Source: Mesostigma viride
Lineage: Eukaryota > Streptophyta > Mesostigmatophyceae > Mesostigmatales > Mesostigmataceae
DNA: 64,000 nucleotides
Direction: 5' to 3'
NCBI GenBank assembly: GCA_009746045.1
Contig: RPFO01000213.1
Coordinates: 226,564-290,563, forward strand
Shown: one piece after another, positions 43,266 through 54,901 of the stretch
Layout of the letters: each line of letters begins with the position of its first letter
Position numbering within the stretch: the first letter of the stretch is position 1
Position numbers and translations under genes: made by a program
The notes under the pieces: generated by a model
The model's database searches: none
What the model was told of the DNA's origin: nothing
The model's input: the letters and a program-made list of their open reading frames with translations, nothing else

Positions 43266-44312
43266 TATTAATAATATAATTACTTACAGCAGAGTGAAAT
43301 CACTCAAACCAAAGCAAACGCCCAGCTATAAACCTATATACAGAGCCATGTCAAAGCTCTATACTACGATAAGACCAATGGAAACGCCTAACGGGAGGAA
43401 CCTAATAGCCCTGCTGCACCGCAAAATCAGCCCGCGTACGGCGGAGCATGATGTCAGCCATGGCCCGAGTCAGCGCCACCGACAAGCGCTGACGCCAATA
43501 TGACGTCCAGGTCCGCGCCGACCATGGGGCCCGCTGGCCCTCCAGGTCCAGCCGGTCCTCCCGGAGCCGGCAACACTCCTTGAAGAAGGCGGAGGTCAGG
43601 GGCCCCATGGCCCCAAACTCCTCCAGGACAAAGGGCACCACACGATGGTGCCCGACGTCGCCGTAGGCCAGGAGCTTGGCCCGCTCCGCCCGGTCCGCCG
43701 TGTAACCTGCCGTGAGGGAGGCCCCAGCCACGTGGCTAAGAGCCAAGGGCCGCGCCACCGAAACGTCAATAAGCAGATGCCGGCCACCCCCCTCAAAGTC
43801 CAGCACCACGATGTCAGGCCGGTGGTTGGGGGAATAGAAGGCAGCGCCATCCGCATCCTCGGACCGGATGTTCGCGTGGGGGAAAACCGACCGATCATGG
43901 CGAGCACCACCGTCAGGAGGACAGTGTGCAAATACAAATACCAATTCTGATTCTGTTGGCCCCCCATGCAGGCAAGGTAGTGAGTCCCCGTGGGATCCAG
44001 CGGCTGCCCACAGCTACCACAAGGCCGCCCGGCCGGAACAAGAGGCTGCGGGGCAAATAGCTGGTGCCGGAGCGCCACCGAGTAGTGGCTGGGAGCCAAG
44101 GCGAATGGGGGGGCCATGGGAAGAGCACGAAGGTACGCCGAGCCCACACTCCGCAAGGAAAGCGAGAACAGCCACGCACGTCCCTGGGCGTTGAGGTCCG
44201 CGAAAAGAGCAATCCAATCAGCCGTGTGCAGAATACCCGCGTAGGTTTTCTGGTGTTTATCGATGACGCGAGCAGGGAATGCGGCGGGAGATTGAACGGA
44301 GGCGACCGAGGG
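43266..44312 (-). mobile_element. LINE-B copy 1, 5'-truncated
   Basis: On the minus strand it holds the end of the RT thumb, the CCHC knuckle (CGSCGQPLDPTGTHYLAC) and the RLE (RPDIVVLDFEGG...LLIDVSV) up to the stop near 43402, then a 3' UTR ending CTGCTGTAAGTAATTATAT. A one-base deletion near 43898 relative to the next copy breaks the frame. Its 5' end abuts TATAAATAAATATATA. Confidence 0.8.
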
Positions 44313-44329
44313 AGTATAAATAAATATAT

Positions 44330-44982
44330 ATGTTAAAAATATAATTACTTACAGCAGAGTGAAATCACTCAAACCAAAGCAAACGCCCAGCTATAAACCT
44401 ATATACAGAGCCATGTCAAAGCTCTATACTACGATAAGACCAATGGAAACGCCTAACGGGAGGAACCTAATAGCCCTGCTGCACCGCAAAATCAGCCCGC
44501 GTACGGCGGAGCATGATGTCCGCCATGGCCCGAGTCAGCGCCACCGACAAGCGCTGACGCCAATATGACGTCCAGGTCCGCGCCGACCATGGGGCCCGCT
44601 GGCCCTCCAGGTCCAGCCGGTCCTCCCGGAGCCGGCAACACTCCTTGAAGAAGGCGGAGGTCAGGGGCCCCATGGCCCCAAACTCCTCCAGGACAAAGGG
44701 CACCACACGATGGTGCCCGACGTCGCCGTAGGCCAGGAGCTTGGCCCGCTCCGCCCGGTCCGCCGTGTAACCTGCCGTGAGGGAGGCCCCAGCCACGTGG
44801 CTAAGAGCCAAGGGCCGCGCCACCGAAACGTCAATAAGCAGATGCCGGCCACCCCCCTCAAAGTCCAGCACCACGATGTCAGGCCGGTGGTTGGGGGAAT
44901 AGAAGGCAGCGCCATCCGCATCCTCGGACCGGATGTTCGCGTGGGGGAAAACCGACCGAATCATGGCGAGCACCACCCAGTA
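44330..44982 (-). mobile_element. LINE-B copy 2, 5'-truncated (RLE domain and 3' UTR)
   Basis: The frame from about 44975 down to the stop at 44467 is intact and encodes the endonuclease domain with PD...D residues. The upstream part of the long minus frame (to 45405) is read-through of unrelated sequence. The junction upstream is TATAAATATATATACTG. Confidence 0.8.
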
Positions 44983-45222
44983 TAAATATATATACTGTGC
45001 AATGAATATATATACTGGCAACGTGCGGTTTGAGGCAGGGGAAAACATGCGTGGACGATAGGAATTATAGCACCGGCGGGCTTCAAAGTGCCGGACGGCA
45101 GGCGGTACCGCGACCGCAGCGCGTTGGGGGCTGCCGCCCCCCAAACCCCCCGCGTGGGGGGCTCCGCCCTCCACACCCCCCGCCCCCCCCCTCGGTGGCT
45201 GCCACGCCTGCCCTGATTGTTC

Positions 45223-47230
45223 ATGGACGACCCACGACCCCCTTCGCCCAACGGCTCCCCCGCTCCCCGGTTGGCACCTCGGCGGTCCTCTCGGCTTGCG
45301 GCCCTTCTTGCGGATGTGGGCGACCCGGCTGCGGGGGGCTCGGGCGCCCCGGTCTCCCCCTCCTTGGTCTGCGAGGTCTGCCGGAGCGGGCACCGCGGGC
45401 ACCACATGTTAGTTTGTGATGCTTGCAATTCCGGGTGGCACTTGCAGTGTCTTACTCCCCGGCTCTACCGGGTCCCGCCGGGCTGAGTCCTGGACGTGCC
45501 CGCGCTGTCCCCCCCCGCGGGCCCCCGGGCTGCCCTCCCCGCCGGGTGCTCCGGCCCCCTGCCCCGTGCGCCCCCCTGCCGAGGCCCTCGGGGCGGGCCG
45601 TGGCCTGCCCGATGGGGCCGCCGTTGCTCGGGCCCTGGCGCCCTCGGCCCCGGGGCCCCACCCGTCGCCTGGCCCCGCCGACGGGGGCGCGGCGCTGTCG
45701 CCTGGGCTGGGCCCGGCCGACCCCCCGGCGGGCCTGGCGACCCCGGCCCCCGCCCCGGGCCCTCGCTCCCCGACGCTCTGGCCTCCCTTCCCCCGGCCGC
45801 GGTTGGCCACCCAGCCGCCACCCCCGTCCTTGCCGCGTGGGACGGCGGCCCCAGGGCCCACTCGTTCACCTCGTGGCCGCCCTCGCACATTGTCGGCGTG
45901 GTGGGCCGAGCCACCTTTTCTTGGGCGTACTGCCCTTTATTGCTGGACGCGGTCGGGTTGCAGGCCGCCTTTCCCTCGCTCCCTCGGCCCCCGGCCTTCC
46001 TGGCCCTAGTGGCTCGCGTGCGGGCGACATTTCTTTCCGCCGCCCCCCGGTGACGGCCTCGACTCTTTGGGGGTATGTCTTGGAAGGATATCACGCCGGC
46101 TGCCGGCTGCCGTGGCATCTCCCGGCCGCCCGGCAGGAAGAGCTGCTTTCCCTGGACGAGCGGGTGGGTCAGGAGGTGGTCGAGTTCGTCACGGCGGTGG
46201 CTCGAGACGCTCAGGTCTCGGTGCGGGCGGCCTACCTCGCGGGCGGCGCCGACCTGGGCCTCATGTCCCCGCGGCAGCTTCGCCTCTTCTTGGACGCCCA
46301 GGCCCCGCCTCCCGGCCCGGTTGCCAGTGGGGCTTTCTCATCACCTCCCTCAGCCTGGCGCAGGCCGCCATGCTGCGTGTGGAGTTCGGGGCCCCCATCG
46401 CGGTTCAGGGCGGCCAGGCCATCTTGGTGGACTCGGCCGGCGCGCCCAGCCCTAACCGCGGGGACGCCTGTTTCTGCCTTCCTCCACGACATCCTGGAGT
46501 TGGCAGGCATCCCGCACGAATGGCACCCGCGGCTGCCCAACCGGTCGGCATCCTCTCGCGCGCTCAGATTGCTGCTCTCCCGGGTTGCTGGGAGGCCGGC
46601 TGGGACCCGCCCCCCCTCATGTCCGGTCCCTTCTGGAGGGGACGACCCCGAGTCGGGCTCCTGTGCCATCTGCCTTGAGCCCTTCCGGCCGGGGGATGGC
46701 TTGTGTCGCCTGCCCGCGTGCGGCCACACATTCCATCAAGCGTGCATCGCGCGCAGCTTGCTCCACTCCGCGCCGCGCTGCCCGTTGTGCCGGGCTGTTG
46801 TGCCGCCCCCTGGGACTGCGCTTCCTCTCGGCCCGCCCCGGTCTCGCTGGGTCCCCTGCCGGGTCCCCACCGGGCCCCGGGGCCAGCTGCCTCCCCGACC
46901 CCTCGGCCGCAGCCCCCGGCCTCGTTGCCGGGGCCTGGGGTGGTCGCGGGCGCGCTGGCGAGTCCCCCGGGGAGGGGCGCCGGCGTTCTCGATCCCCCTC
47001 CGCTGGGGGTCTCCCCGGTGGGCACTGCCTCCTCCGTGGCCCCGGCGGGCAGGCCGGGCGCTGGTCGGGTCGTGGTGCGCGCGCCTGCCGGCCCGGCTGG
47101 GGAGACGCCGCAGGCCCCACGTCCTGCCTTTGCTGGCGCCGCTCCCGCCACTCAGCGCCCGCCGACGGCCTTCACCGGTGTGCCGTGCTGCTTCCCACGG
47201 GGTCCCCGTGTGCTGGTGTGTTCCACAACG
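45223..47230 (+). pseudogene. LINE-B N-terminal region (PHD and RING), frameshifted
   Basis: From the ATG at 45223 the PHD finger begins (VCEVCRSG, LVCDACNSGWHLQC); its last pair WTCPRC is displaced by one extra base near 45485. The conserved unknown domain follows in pieces between 45780 and 46460. A RING-H2 finger (CAICLEPFRPGDG, CGHTFHQAC, CPLCRA) lies at about 46660-46800. Frames change many times, often at C or G runs. Either this copy is decayed or the sequence has homopolymer errors. Confidence 0.7.
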
Positions 47231-50200
47231 TAACCTCCTCTGCCAGCACCTTCGCGCTGTGCACCCCGATCTCGACGCGGCGGATCTGCAGGCCATGAGC
47301 TGTTACCGGTGCCCGGAAGCTCACTGCCAGCGGGTGTACTCCATTCACGGGCGCGCTCAGCACGCGCGCGCCTGTGTTGCTCAACGGCCCCTCAACCGGC
47401 CAGCAGTCCCGGCCCCCTCCCCCCCTCCCGCCTCGGCTCCCACCGGCTCCCAGCCCCCGCCGCCCGACTACTCGGCCAGTTGGCGTTGGCTTGACACGGT
47501 TCCCTGGGATGCATGCGCCATCAACCCGACGTCTACCCTGACCGACCTCCCCACCGCGCGCGTAGCCTTTTCGCGCAATGTGCAATCGTTTCTCTCCGGC
47601 GCATGCACGCCGCTCCGGACGACCCGCTGGGCTTTAAACTGCACATGGTGACCCCCCGCCTGCTCCTCACCCCTCTCGGGCGTGGTGTGCGCGGCCTCCA
47701 GGGTGCGGTTATTGCCCGTTGCCGACGCTTTCTGTAGGGGGACTGGGAGGGGCTGTTTGGCGTGCCGCCCCCGCGCACGGCCCGGCTGTCGGGGGAGGTC
47801 AACTTCGAGCGGGTGGCCGCCGACGTCATCCGCCTCGTCCGCGAGGGGCAGCTCAGCCGGGCCATGACCCGCTTGGAAAATTATGGCCAAGCTGGCCCCC
47901 GCCAATGCGGCTACCCTGGCGGCCTTGGAGGCTCTTCACCCTGCGGAGCCCGGCTTCCAGCTGCCCGTGCCGGACCCCCTGCCGGCCCCCCTCCGGCTGG
48001 ACCGCGACTGCTTCCTGGAGGTGATGCGTGCGGTCCCGCGGGCTTCCTCTACCGGGCCGTCGGGCTGGCGCTACGAGCACTTGGAGGTCCTGGTGCATGG
48101 GCATGGGGGCGAGGACATTCTCTTTGACACCCTCATTGACCTGGCGGCTGGTCGCGTTCCTCCCGCTGCGCGCGAGTGGTTAGCGGGCGCTCGCCTCCTC
48201 GCTCTGCTCAAGGGTGTCTTGCCCCCCCCCGAGGGCAAGGTGCGCCCGATCGCCTGCGGTGAGGTGCTCCGCAAGCTCGTGGGCAAAGTGATCTGCCGCC
48301 AAAAGGCGCCCGAGCTCCGTGCCTTTTTCTGCCCGCCCCTCGCAGCGGGTGAGACCTCGGTGGCGGCCCAGCTGCATGGGGGTGACGACTCCAGGCGGGG
48401 CGGATATCCTCATCCATTCGGTGCAGGCCTACCTCGAGGCCCACCCCACCCACGCTGTCGTCAAGGTCGACTGCCACAACGCGTTCAACAGTCTGTCCCG
48501 CGCCAGCATGTTTGCGGCCGTCATGGAGTCCTTCGAGGACTTGTACGCTTGGACAGCCGTGTGCTACGGCCAGCCCGGCCAACTGGTTCACATCATGGAG
48601 GACGGCACTCGCGGCGGCCTGCTGTCGCGGTCGGGCACCCAGCAAGGGGACCCCCTGGGACCCCTGTACTTTGCCGCCCCCCTCCAGGGTTGCCTCCAAG
48701 CGGTCCATGCTGCCCACCCGGCGGTCGCTATTCAGGCCTACTTGGATGATATCTACCTTCTGGGCCCTGTGCCGGACACCACCGCGGCTCTGCTGGCACT
48801 GCAGACCGCGGTGGCCGACATCATTGAACCTCCAGTTGACCCTGGCCAAGTGCGCGGTGTACTCGCCCCAGGTGATTGCTCCGGCTTCCCGCCCCAGCTC
48901 TTGGGCCGGGACGAGCGCCTCCATGGGTTGGATGTCCTCGGCGTTCCGGTTGGCGACCCCGCGTTTGTCATCGATGCTCTGCGGGCCGCCCTCGAGGCAC
49001 GCACTGAGGTACTGCCCTTGATTGCGCGCCTTCATGATTCGCAGACCAAGGGTCTGCTTCTGTGGTTTTGCGCTCACCCTCGCGTCGTTCACTGGCTCCG
49101 GGGCGCTCTTCCGGCTCAGGTCCGGCTGGCCGCTGAGGGCCACGACGAACGCATCCAGTCGGCATTGGCGCAGCTGGTCCCGGGCCCCGACCTCCCGCCA
49201 CATGCTATTCGCATTGCCTCCCTGCCTGCACGGATGGGTGGCTGTGGTCTGACTCGTGCCGCCCGGCTGGCCCCAGCAGCATTTTTGGGCTCCGTCGCTC
49301 ATGCAGTCGTGGGCGGAAAGCTGCCGGCTCCTGCCCCTTTTGGCAACGGCAGCGCCTGACCTCCTGGACCCCAGCAGCCCTTTGCCCTTCGTCACCGCCA
49401 TCCAGGAGGCCTATGCTGAGATCCAGCAGGCCTGTTCTCCCGTCCGTGCCGCTCAGGCGGTACAGCGCCACCTCCCTCGCGGCACTCCCTCGGTCGCCTC
49501 CGTTCAATCTCCCGCCGCATTCCCTGCTCGCGTCATCGATAAACACCAGAAAACCTACGCGGGTATTCTGCACACGGCTGATTGGATTGCTCTTTTCGCG
49601 GACCTCAACGCCCAGGGACGTGCGTGGCTGTTCTCGCTTTCCTTGCGGAGTGTGGGCTCGGCGTACCTTCGTGCTCTTCCCATGGCCCCCCATTCGCCTT
49701 GGCTCCCAGCCACTACTCGGTGGCGCTCCGGCACCAGCTATTTGCCCCGCAGCCTCTTGTTCCGGCCGGGCGGCCTTGTGGTAGCTGTGGGCAGCCGCTG
49801 GATCCCACGGGGACTCACTACCTTGCCTGCATGGGGGGCCAACAGAATCAGAATTGGTATTTGTATTTGCACACTGTCCTCCTGACGGTGGTGCTCGCCA
49901 TGATTCGGTCGGTTTTCCCCCACGCGAACATCCGGTCCGAGGATGCGGATGGCGCTGCCTTCTATTCCCCCCAACCACCGGCCTGACATCGTGGTGCTGG
50001 ACTTTGAGGGGGGTGGCCGGCATCTGCTTATCGACGTTTCGGTGGCCCGGCCCTTGGCTCTTAGCCACGTGGCTGGGGCCTCCCTCACGGCAGGTTACAC
50101 GGCGGACCGGGCGGAGCGGGCCAAGCTCCTGGCCTATACGGCGACGTCGGGCACCATCGTGTGGTGCCCTTTGTCCTGGAGGAGTTTGGGGCCATGGGGC

Positions 50201-50403
50201 CCCTGACCTCCGCCTTCTTCAAGGAGTGTTGCCGGCTCCGGGAGGACCGGCTGGACCTGGAGGGCCAGCGGGCCCCATGGTCGGCGAGGACCTGGACGTC
50301 ATATTGGCGTCAGCGCTTGTCGGTGGCGCTGACTCGGGCCATGGCTGACATCATGCTCCGCCGTACGCGGGCTGATTTTGCGGTGCAGCAGGGCTATTAT
50401 TAG
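47231..50403 (+). pseudogene. LINE-B C2H2-like finger, RT, CCHC and RLE, frameshifted
   Basis: Pieces in order: finger SCYRCPEAHCQRVYSIHGR (about 47297-47353); RT with STGPSGWRYEHL (about 48047), motif A KVDCHNAFNSL (about 48463), GTQQGDPLGP (about 48634) and the catalytic AYLDD (about 48737); CCHC near 49780; RLE near 49975-50030; stop at 50401-50403. Catalytic residues are conserved, but at least six frame changes separate them. One is an extra C near 49970 that is absent from the truncated copies at 43.8 and 44.9 kb. Confidence 0.8.
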
Positions 50404-50546
50404 GTTCCTACCGTTAGGAGTTTCCATTGGTCTTATCGTAGTATAGAGATTTTACATGGCTCTGTATAGAGGTTTATAGCTGGGCGTTTGCTTTGGTTTG
50501 AGTGATTTCACTCTGCTGTAAGTAATTATATTATTAATATATATAT

Positions 50547-52668
50547 TCATTGAGAATGATAGATTACGGAGGTGAGAGAGGCATGCAACATAACCCCTAA
50601 ATGGGCAGAAATACTGCCGATGCATCGGCTGTAACTTCACAATTTTGCAAACCAGATGCCATCCAACCCACCCATATCCAATGGCTGTCCTTGGGGGCCA
50701 AGCATGTCCATGAGTTGCCCTTCGGGTTGGTATATCACAACCTTACATATATGCAGGGTAGGCCATGTATAACTGCCGTCAAAGTCAGGGGGGTCAAGAC
50801 GAGCGTTTTCATTTTTGGTAGAATGTGCATTTTGAATTATGTTGTAAGAGCTAGGCACCTACCACTTCAGGGATGATAAACAATTAGTTGCTGAACAGTT
50901 TGAGCCATTGGGGTCATCATTTGGGTGGGTATACCAGCAGTTACACCCAGTACAGCCCATAGGGGTACCAGTGGTAAAAAGCAACCAAGGGGTTAGGAGT
51001 GGGCATACTACCTACTAATACCTACTAATATGGCCCCCAACCATGCCACACAATACATTTCCCTTCCACAATGATGGGGAAACATAACTGCATCATCACA
51101 CTGCCCTTACATGGCACCTATGTGCAGGTGCCACCTTGTCCATGCACGTAGGTAACGTGGTACGGATACCCTACGCAAGGCATGCGTTCTAGGAGGCAGC
51201 CACCAACAAACTAGTGGTTTTAAGCCTATTTCAGCTTGCCCTAGCAAGGATAAACTAGGCCTAAGCTGCTATAGCTTGCCAGGTGATGGCCAGCACACCT
51301 GGTGGCACATGCTGACAATGGGAAGCTTCTACTCACCGGTTACATGCTTGATGATGCCACAGAGACCAGCCAACTGCCTCACACTCATGCAATATGTGTG
51401 TGGGAAATGTATAACAAACATATATGGAGGTATTCAAACCCATACAGCCTCTAAAACTTTTCACCATCACCTGTGGCAGGTCAACTGACTGAGGGAAGCA
51501 TCTAAGAAGGGTGTTTTAGAAAGGGGCCAGGCCAGGGTCAAGAAAGAGCATGAATAATGCAAAAAGAATGTGCTACACAAGCTAGAACGTATATATAAAC
51601 GTCAAACATCGATAGGAAAACGATAACTCAGCTTTACCAGGCATGGATGGCGTTACCTTGGCCCAGGCGGTGGCCGCAAAATGGCGCATTTCGGCACACC
51701 AAAGTTGTGCAGCATGGTCGCTGGATTCGGCGATTTCTGGCCACCCTTGCACGTTTACGACTACTAGGTATCATAACAAGTACAAAGAAACCAATATATC
51801 CTTTAAAATACGCCGGAAAGTTATTGCTGTCAACGTTTCTATCGTCCGGCCTGATCGCAGTTTTTTCCAGCAAGAACGCTGCCGACACCTATCAAATGGC
51901 ATTCCGCGAACCAAAAATTGGCCTGTATCATCTTTAGGACGTATAAAATCAATTTCCTGAGTTTGGTCAGAAAATTCGAACGAAAACGTAAATGCCATGC
52001 GTGGGGCGCAAGCCGCCATGGCCAGGTCGTCGTTTTCCGGAATGCACGTTGTACGTGAAAAAGTACCCTGACCCCTAGTACTTTGACCGGCCAGAACACC
52101 TCTATAACTTTGTCAGAAGTATGCAAACCCTAGTACCATGCTGTGAGGAAATTATAAACTTTCGATCTTCTCAGCTAAACGTTTCCTAATTCTCAATAGT
52201 TTTCGCGCGCATTTGGTCCCCCGAGAAGGGGCCGACGTGTCGGCTGTAACTCAGTTTTAGGCGGAAAATCGGCAGCCAGACCATTTAGGGGATAAGGAAA
52301 AACCCGATAACTGGGAGAATAACCCTGAAGAAATTAATAGTAATCTGACACAGACATCCAAGGATCACGCCAGCGGCACAAGGTACAACTAACTATACAT
52401 CACAAAACTACACGCAGCAACAGCGCTGCCGGCCCACCATGCAGGCCTGGAAGGAATCTAGACCGCATGGGTCGCGACAAAGTCGGCCCGGGTGCGGCGG
52501 AATAACACATCAGCCACGGTGCGAGTGAGGGCGAGTGACAGACGCTGCCGCCAATACGAGGACCACGTGCGGGCCGACCACGGGGCGGTCTGACCCTCGA
52601 GGTCGAGGCGGTCTTCACGGCGCTGGCAGCACTCGTGGAAAAACTCCTCTCTTACTCGTGGAAAAACT
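50547..52668 (-). mobile_element. LINE-A copy 2, 5'-truncated, split by the piggyBac-like element
   Basis: On the minus strand, 52647-52296 holds the last codons (ending in DFVATHAV) and most of the 3' UTR; 50593-50547 holds its end. A short repeat of ACTCGTGGAAAAACTC (52653-52668) sits at the 5' junction, next to TTAATATATATATA. A tail-to-tail contact with LINE-B copy 3 lies at about 50533-50547. Confidence 0.8.
50594..52291. mobile_element. piggyBac-like non-autonomous element, copy 2 (inverted)
   Basis: It has the same ends as copy 1 (CCCCTAAATGG and complement) and about the same length (1698 versus 1704 bp), in inverse orientation. Flanks are ATAA on both sides (50590-50593 and 52292-52295), not TTAA. 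The uninterrupted site is present once in the 3' UTR of LINE-A copies 1 and 3, so the 4 bp duplication is real. Confidence 0.85.
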
Positions 52669-52683
52669 CTTAATATATATATA

Positions 52684-54566
52684 CTGACATGATGAACCGA
52701 CGGGGGTTCCTGGATTGAGACACGTTTTTTTCCATGCACAGCTGAAAAAACCTGCGCCGAGGTGCGGCACCGCGGCCTACAGTAGTGATTACTGTCTGCG
52801 ACACGCCCGGGGCTGGCTGCATCTACCTGTCGGCCAATTGTGACCCGTGGGCTAGGCGAATTTGAATGCGGCTTTCCCGTTAGTTGTGGCTCCACCGCTC
52901 CAGCTTTCTAGGCTGACATGATGAACCGACGGGGGTTCCTGGATTGAGACACGTTTTTTTCTCCATGCACAGCTGAAAAAACCTGCGCCGAGGTGCGGCA
53001 CCGCGGCCTACAGTAGTGATTACTGTCTGCGACACGCCCGGGGCTGGCTGCATCTACCTGTCGGCCAATTGTGACCCGTGGGCTAGGCGAATTTCGTGGC
53101 CATGACGAGCGCATTCAGGCCGCCTTGCAGGTGCTCCTCCCCGGCCCTAGCCTGCCAGCTCACTCCATGCGCTTGGCCACCCTCCCCTGCCGCATGGGCG
53201 GGTGTGGGCTCACCCGCGCCGCCCGCCTCGCCCCCGCCGCCTTCCTTGGCTCTGTTGCTCAGGCCTGGGCGGAGATCCGCCGGTTGGTCCCCAGCGCCGT
53301 CAGCGCCATTCCCGACTTGGTCACCCCATCCCCCTTCCCCTTTGTGCAGGCTGTGCAGGATTCTTACCTCGGGATCCAGCAGGCTTGCGACCTCGTCCGC
53401 CCCGCTCAGGCCGTCCACCGTCGCCTGCCCCGGGGCACGCCCGGCGTGTCCACTGTCGTCAGTCCTAGTGTCTTCCCTGCCTGCGTTCATGAAAAACAAC
53501 AAAAGACCTACGCGGGTATACTACACTGTGCCGACTGGATGGGTCTGCATGCGAGCTTGAACGATCAGGGGAAGGCTTGGCTTCACTCCGTTTCCCTTGA
53601 GGGGAGCGTGGGGTCCGCATTCCTGCGCGCCCTCCCCATGAGCCCTTTGTTCACACTGGTTCCGGCCCTTTACGCCATCGCTCTCCGCCACCAGCTCTTT
53701 GCCCCGCAACCCCTCATCACGGCGGGTGCGTCCTGCGGCAGCTGCGGGCTTGCTCTGGATACTACTGGGACGCACTACATCGCGTGCATGGGTGGCCAGC
53801 AGAACCAGAACTGGTTCCTCTATCTCCATACCGCTCTCCTCCGGGTGGTGTGTGCCATGGTTCGGTCGGTCTTTCCCCACTCCACCATCAAGTGCGAGGA
53901 CGCGGATGGGGCCGCCCTCTACTCACCCAACCACCGCCCCGACATTACCGTGCTTGACTACGACGGGCAGGGTTGCCACCTGCTCATCGATGTCTCCGTG
54001 GCTCGGCCGCTTTCCGGTCGCCACATCCTCCGGGCGGCTGTGGATGCCGGCGCTGCTGCCGCTGTGGCTGAGCGCGACAAGTTTGCCTCCTACGGCAATG
54101 TGGGGCCCCACCGGGTCATCCCCTTTGTCCTTGAGGAGTTCGGGGCCATGGGCCCCAAGACAGCGGAGTTTTCCACGAGTGCTGCCAGCGCCGTGAAGAC
54201 CGCCTCGACCTCGAGGGTCAGACCGCCCCGTGGTCGGCCCGCACGTGGTCCTCGTATTGGCGGCAGCGCCTGTCACTCGCCCTCACTCGCACCGTGGCTG
54301 ATGTGTTATTCCGCCGCACCCGGGCCGACTTTGTCGCGACCCATGCGGTCTAGATCCCTTCCAGGCCTGCATGGTGGGCCGGCAAGCGCTGTTGCTGCGT
54401 GTAGTTTTGTGATGTATAGTTAGTTGTACCTTGTGCCGCTGGCGTGATCCTTGGATGTCTGTGTCAGATTACTATTAATTTCTTCTTCAGGGTTATTCTC
54501 CCAGTTATCGGGTTTTTCCTTATGTTGCATGCCTATCTCACCTCCGTAATCTATCATTCTCAATGA
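52684..54566 (+). mobile_element. LINE-A copy 3: internally deleted (monomers joined to the 3' third)
   Basis: About 1.8 monomers (52684-53094) are joined to LINE-A from the RT thumb on (GGCCATGACGAGCG, 53098). PHD, RING and the RT core are missing. It recalls short internally deleted derivatives of R2. The end and 3' UTR match copy 1, followed by AT tract and LINE-B. Confidence 0.85.
53071..54423 (+). pseudogene. LINE-A CCHC/RLE fragment fused to monomer frame
   Basis: The frame opens in the monomer (GTG at 53071; no ATG until 53096 in another frame) and runs into the RT thumb, CCHC knuckle and RLE with the PD...D residues intact. A one-base loss in a T run near 54170 shifts the last 50 codons. 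Without the RT core the product could not copy RNA. It could at most supply nucleic-acid binding or cleavage. Confidence 0.65.
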
Positions 54567-54574
54567 ATATATAT

Positions 54575-54892
54575 TAATAATATAATTACTTACAGCAGAG
54601 TGAAATCAATGAATATATATTTTAAAAATATAATTACTTACAGCAGAGTGAAATCACTCAAACCAAAGCAAACGCCCAGCTATAACCTATATACAGAGCC
54701 ATGTCAAAGCTCTATACTACGATAAGACCAATGGAAACGCCTAACGGGAGGAACCTAATAGCCCTGCTGCACCGCAAAATCAGCCCGCGTACGGCGGAGC
54801 ATGATGTCAGCCATGGCCCGAGTCAGCGCCACCGACAAGCGCTGACGCCAATATGACGTCCAGGTCCGCGCCGACCATGGGGCCCCCAATGA
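54575..54892 (-). mobile_element. LINE-B copy 4, strongly 5'-truncated, with a second 3' end fragment
   Basis: 54623-54887 matches the last codons and 3' UTR of LINE-B. A further 35 bp fragment of the same 3' end (about 54575-54607) lies before it, separated by AATGAATATATATT. This shows repeated use of the same AT tract. Confidence 0.75.
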
Positions 54893-54901
54893 ATATATAT
54901 A

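Larger units (their letters stand above)
45012..50533 (+). mobile_element. LINE-B copy 3: full-length but frameshifted relative of LINE-A
   Basis: It begins after an AATATATATACTGG phrase with a single 5' segment analogous to a LINE-A monomer (ending in GGTACCGCGACCGC) and ends CTGCTGTAAGTAATTATAT before another AT tract. Domain order equals LINE-A: PHD, unknown conserved domain, RING-H2, C2H2-like fingers, RT, CCHC, RLE. Confidence 0.8.

Noticed and set aside
44982-45405. Long minus frame 44467-45405 as one 312-residue protein
   Set aside because: Only the part below about 44975 is LINE-B; the rest reads antisense through the AT tract and the 5' end of the next LINE-B copy.
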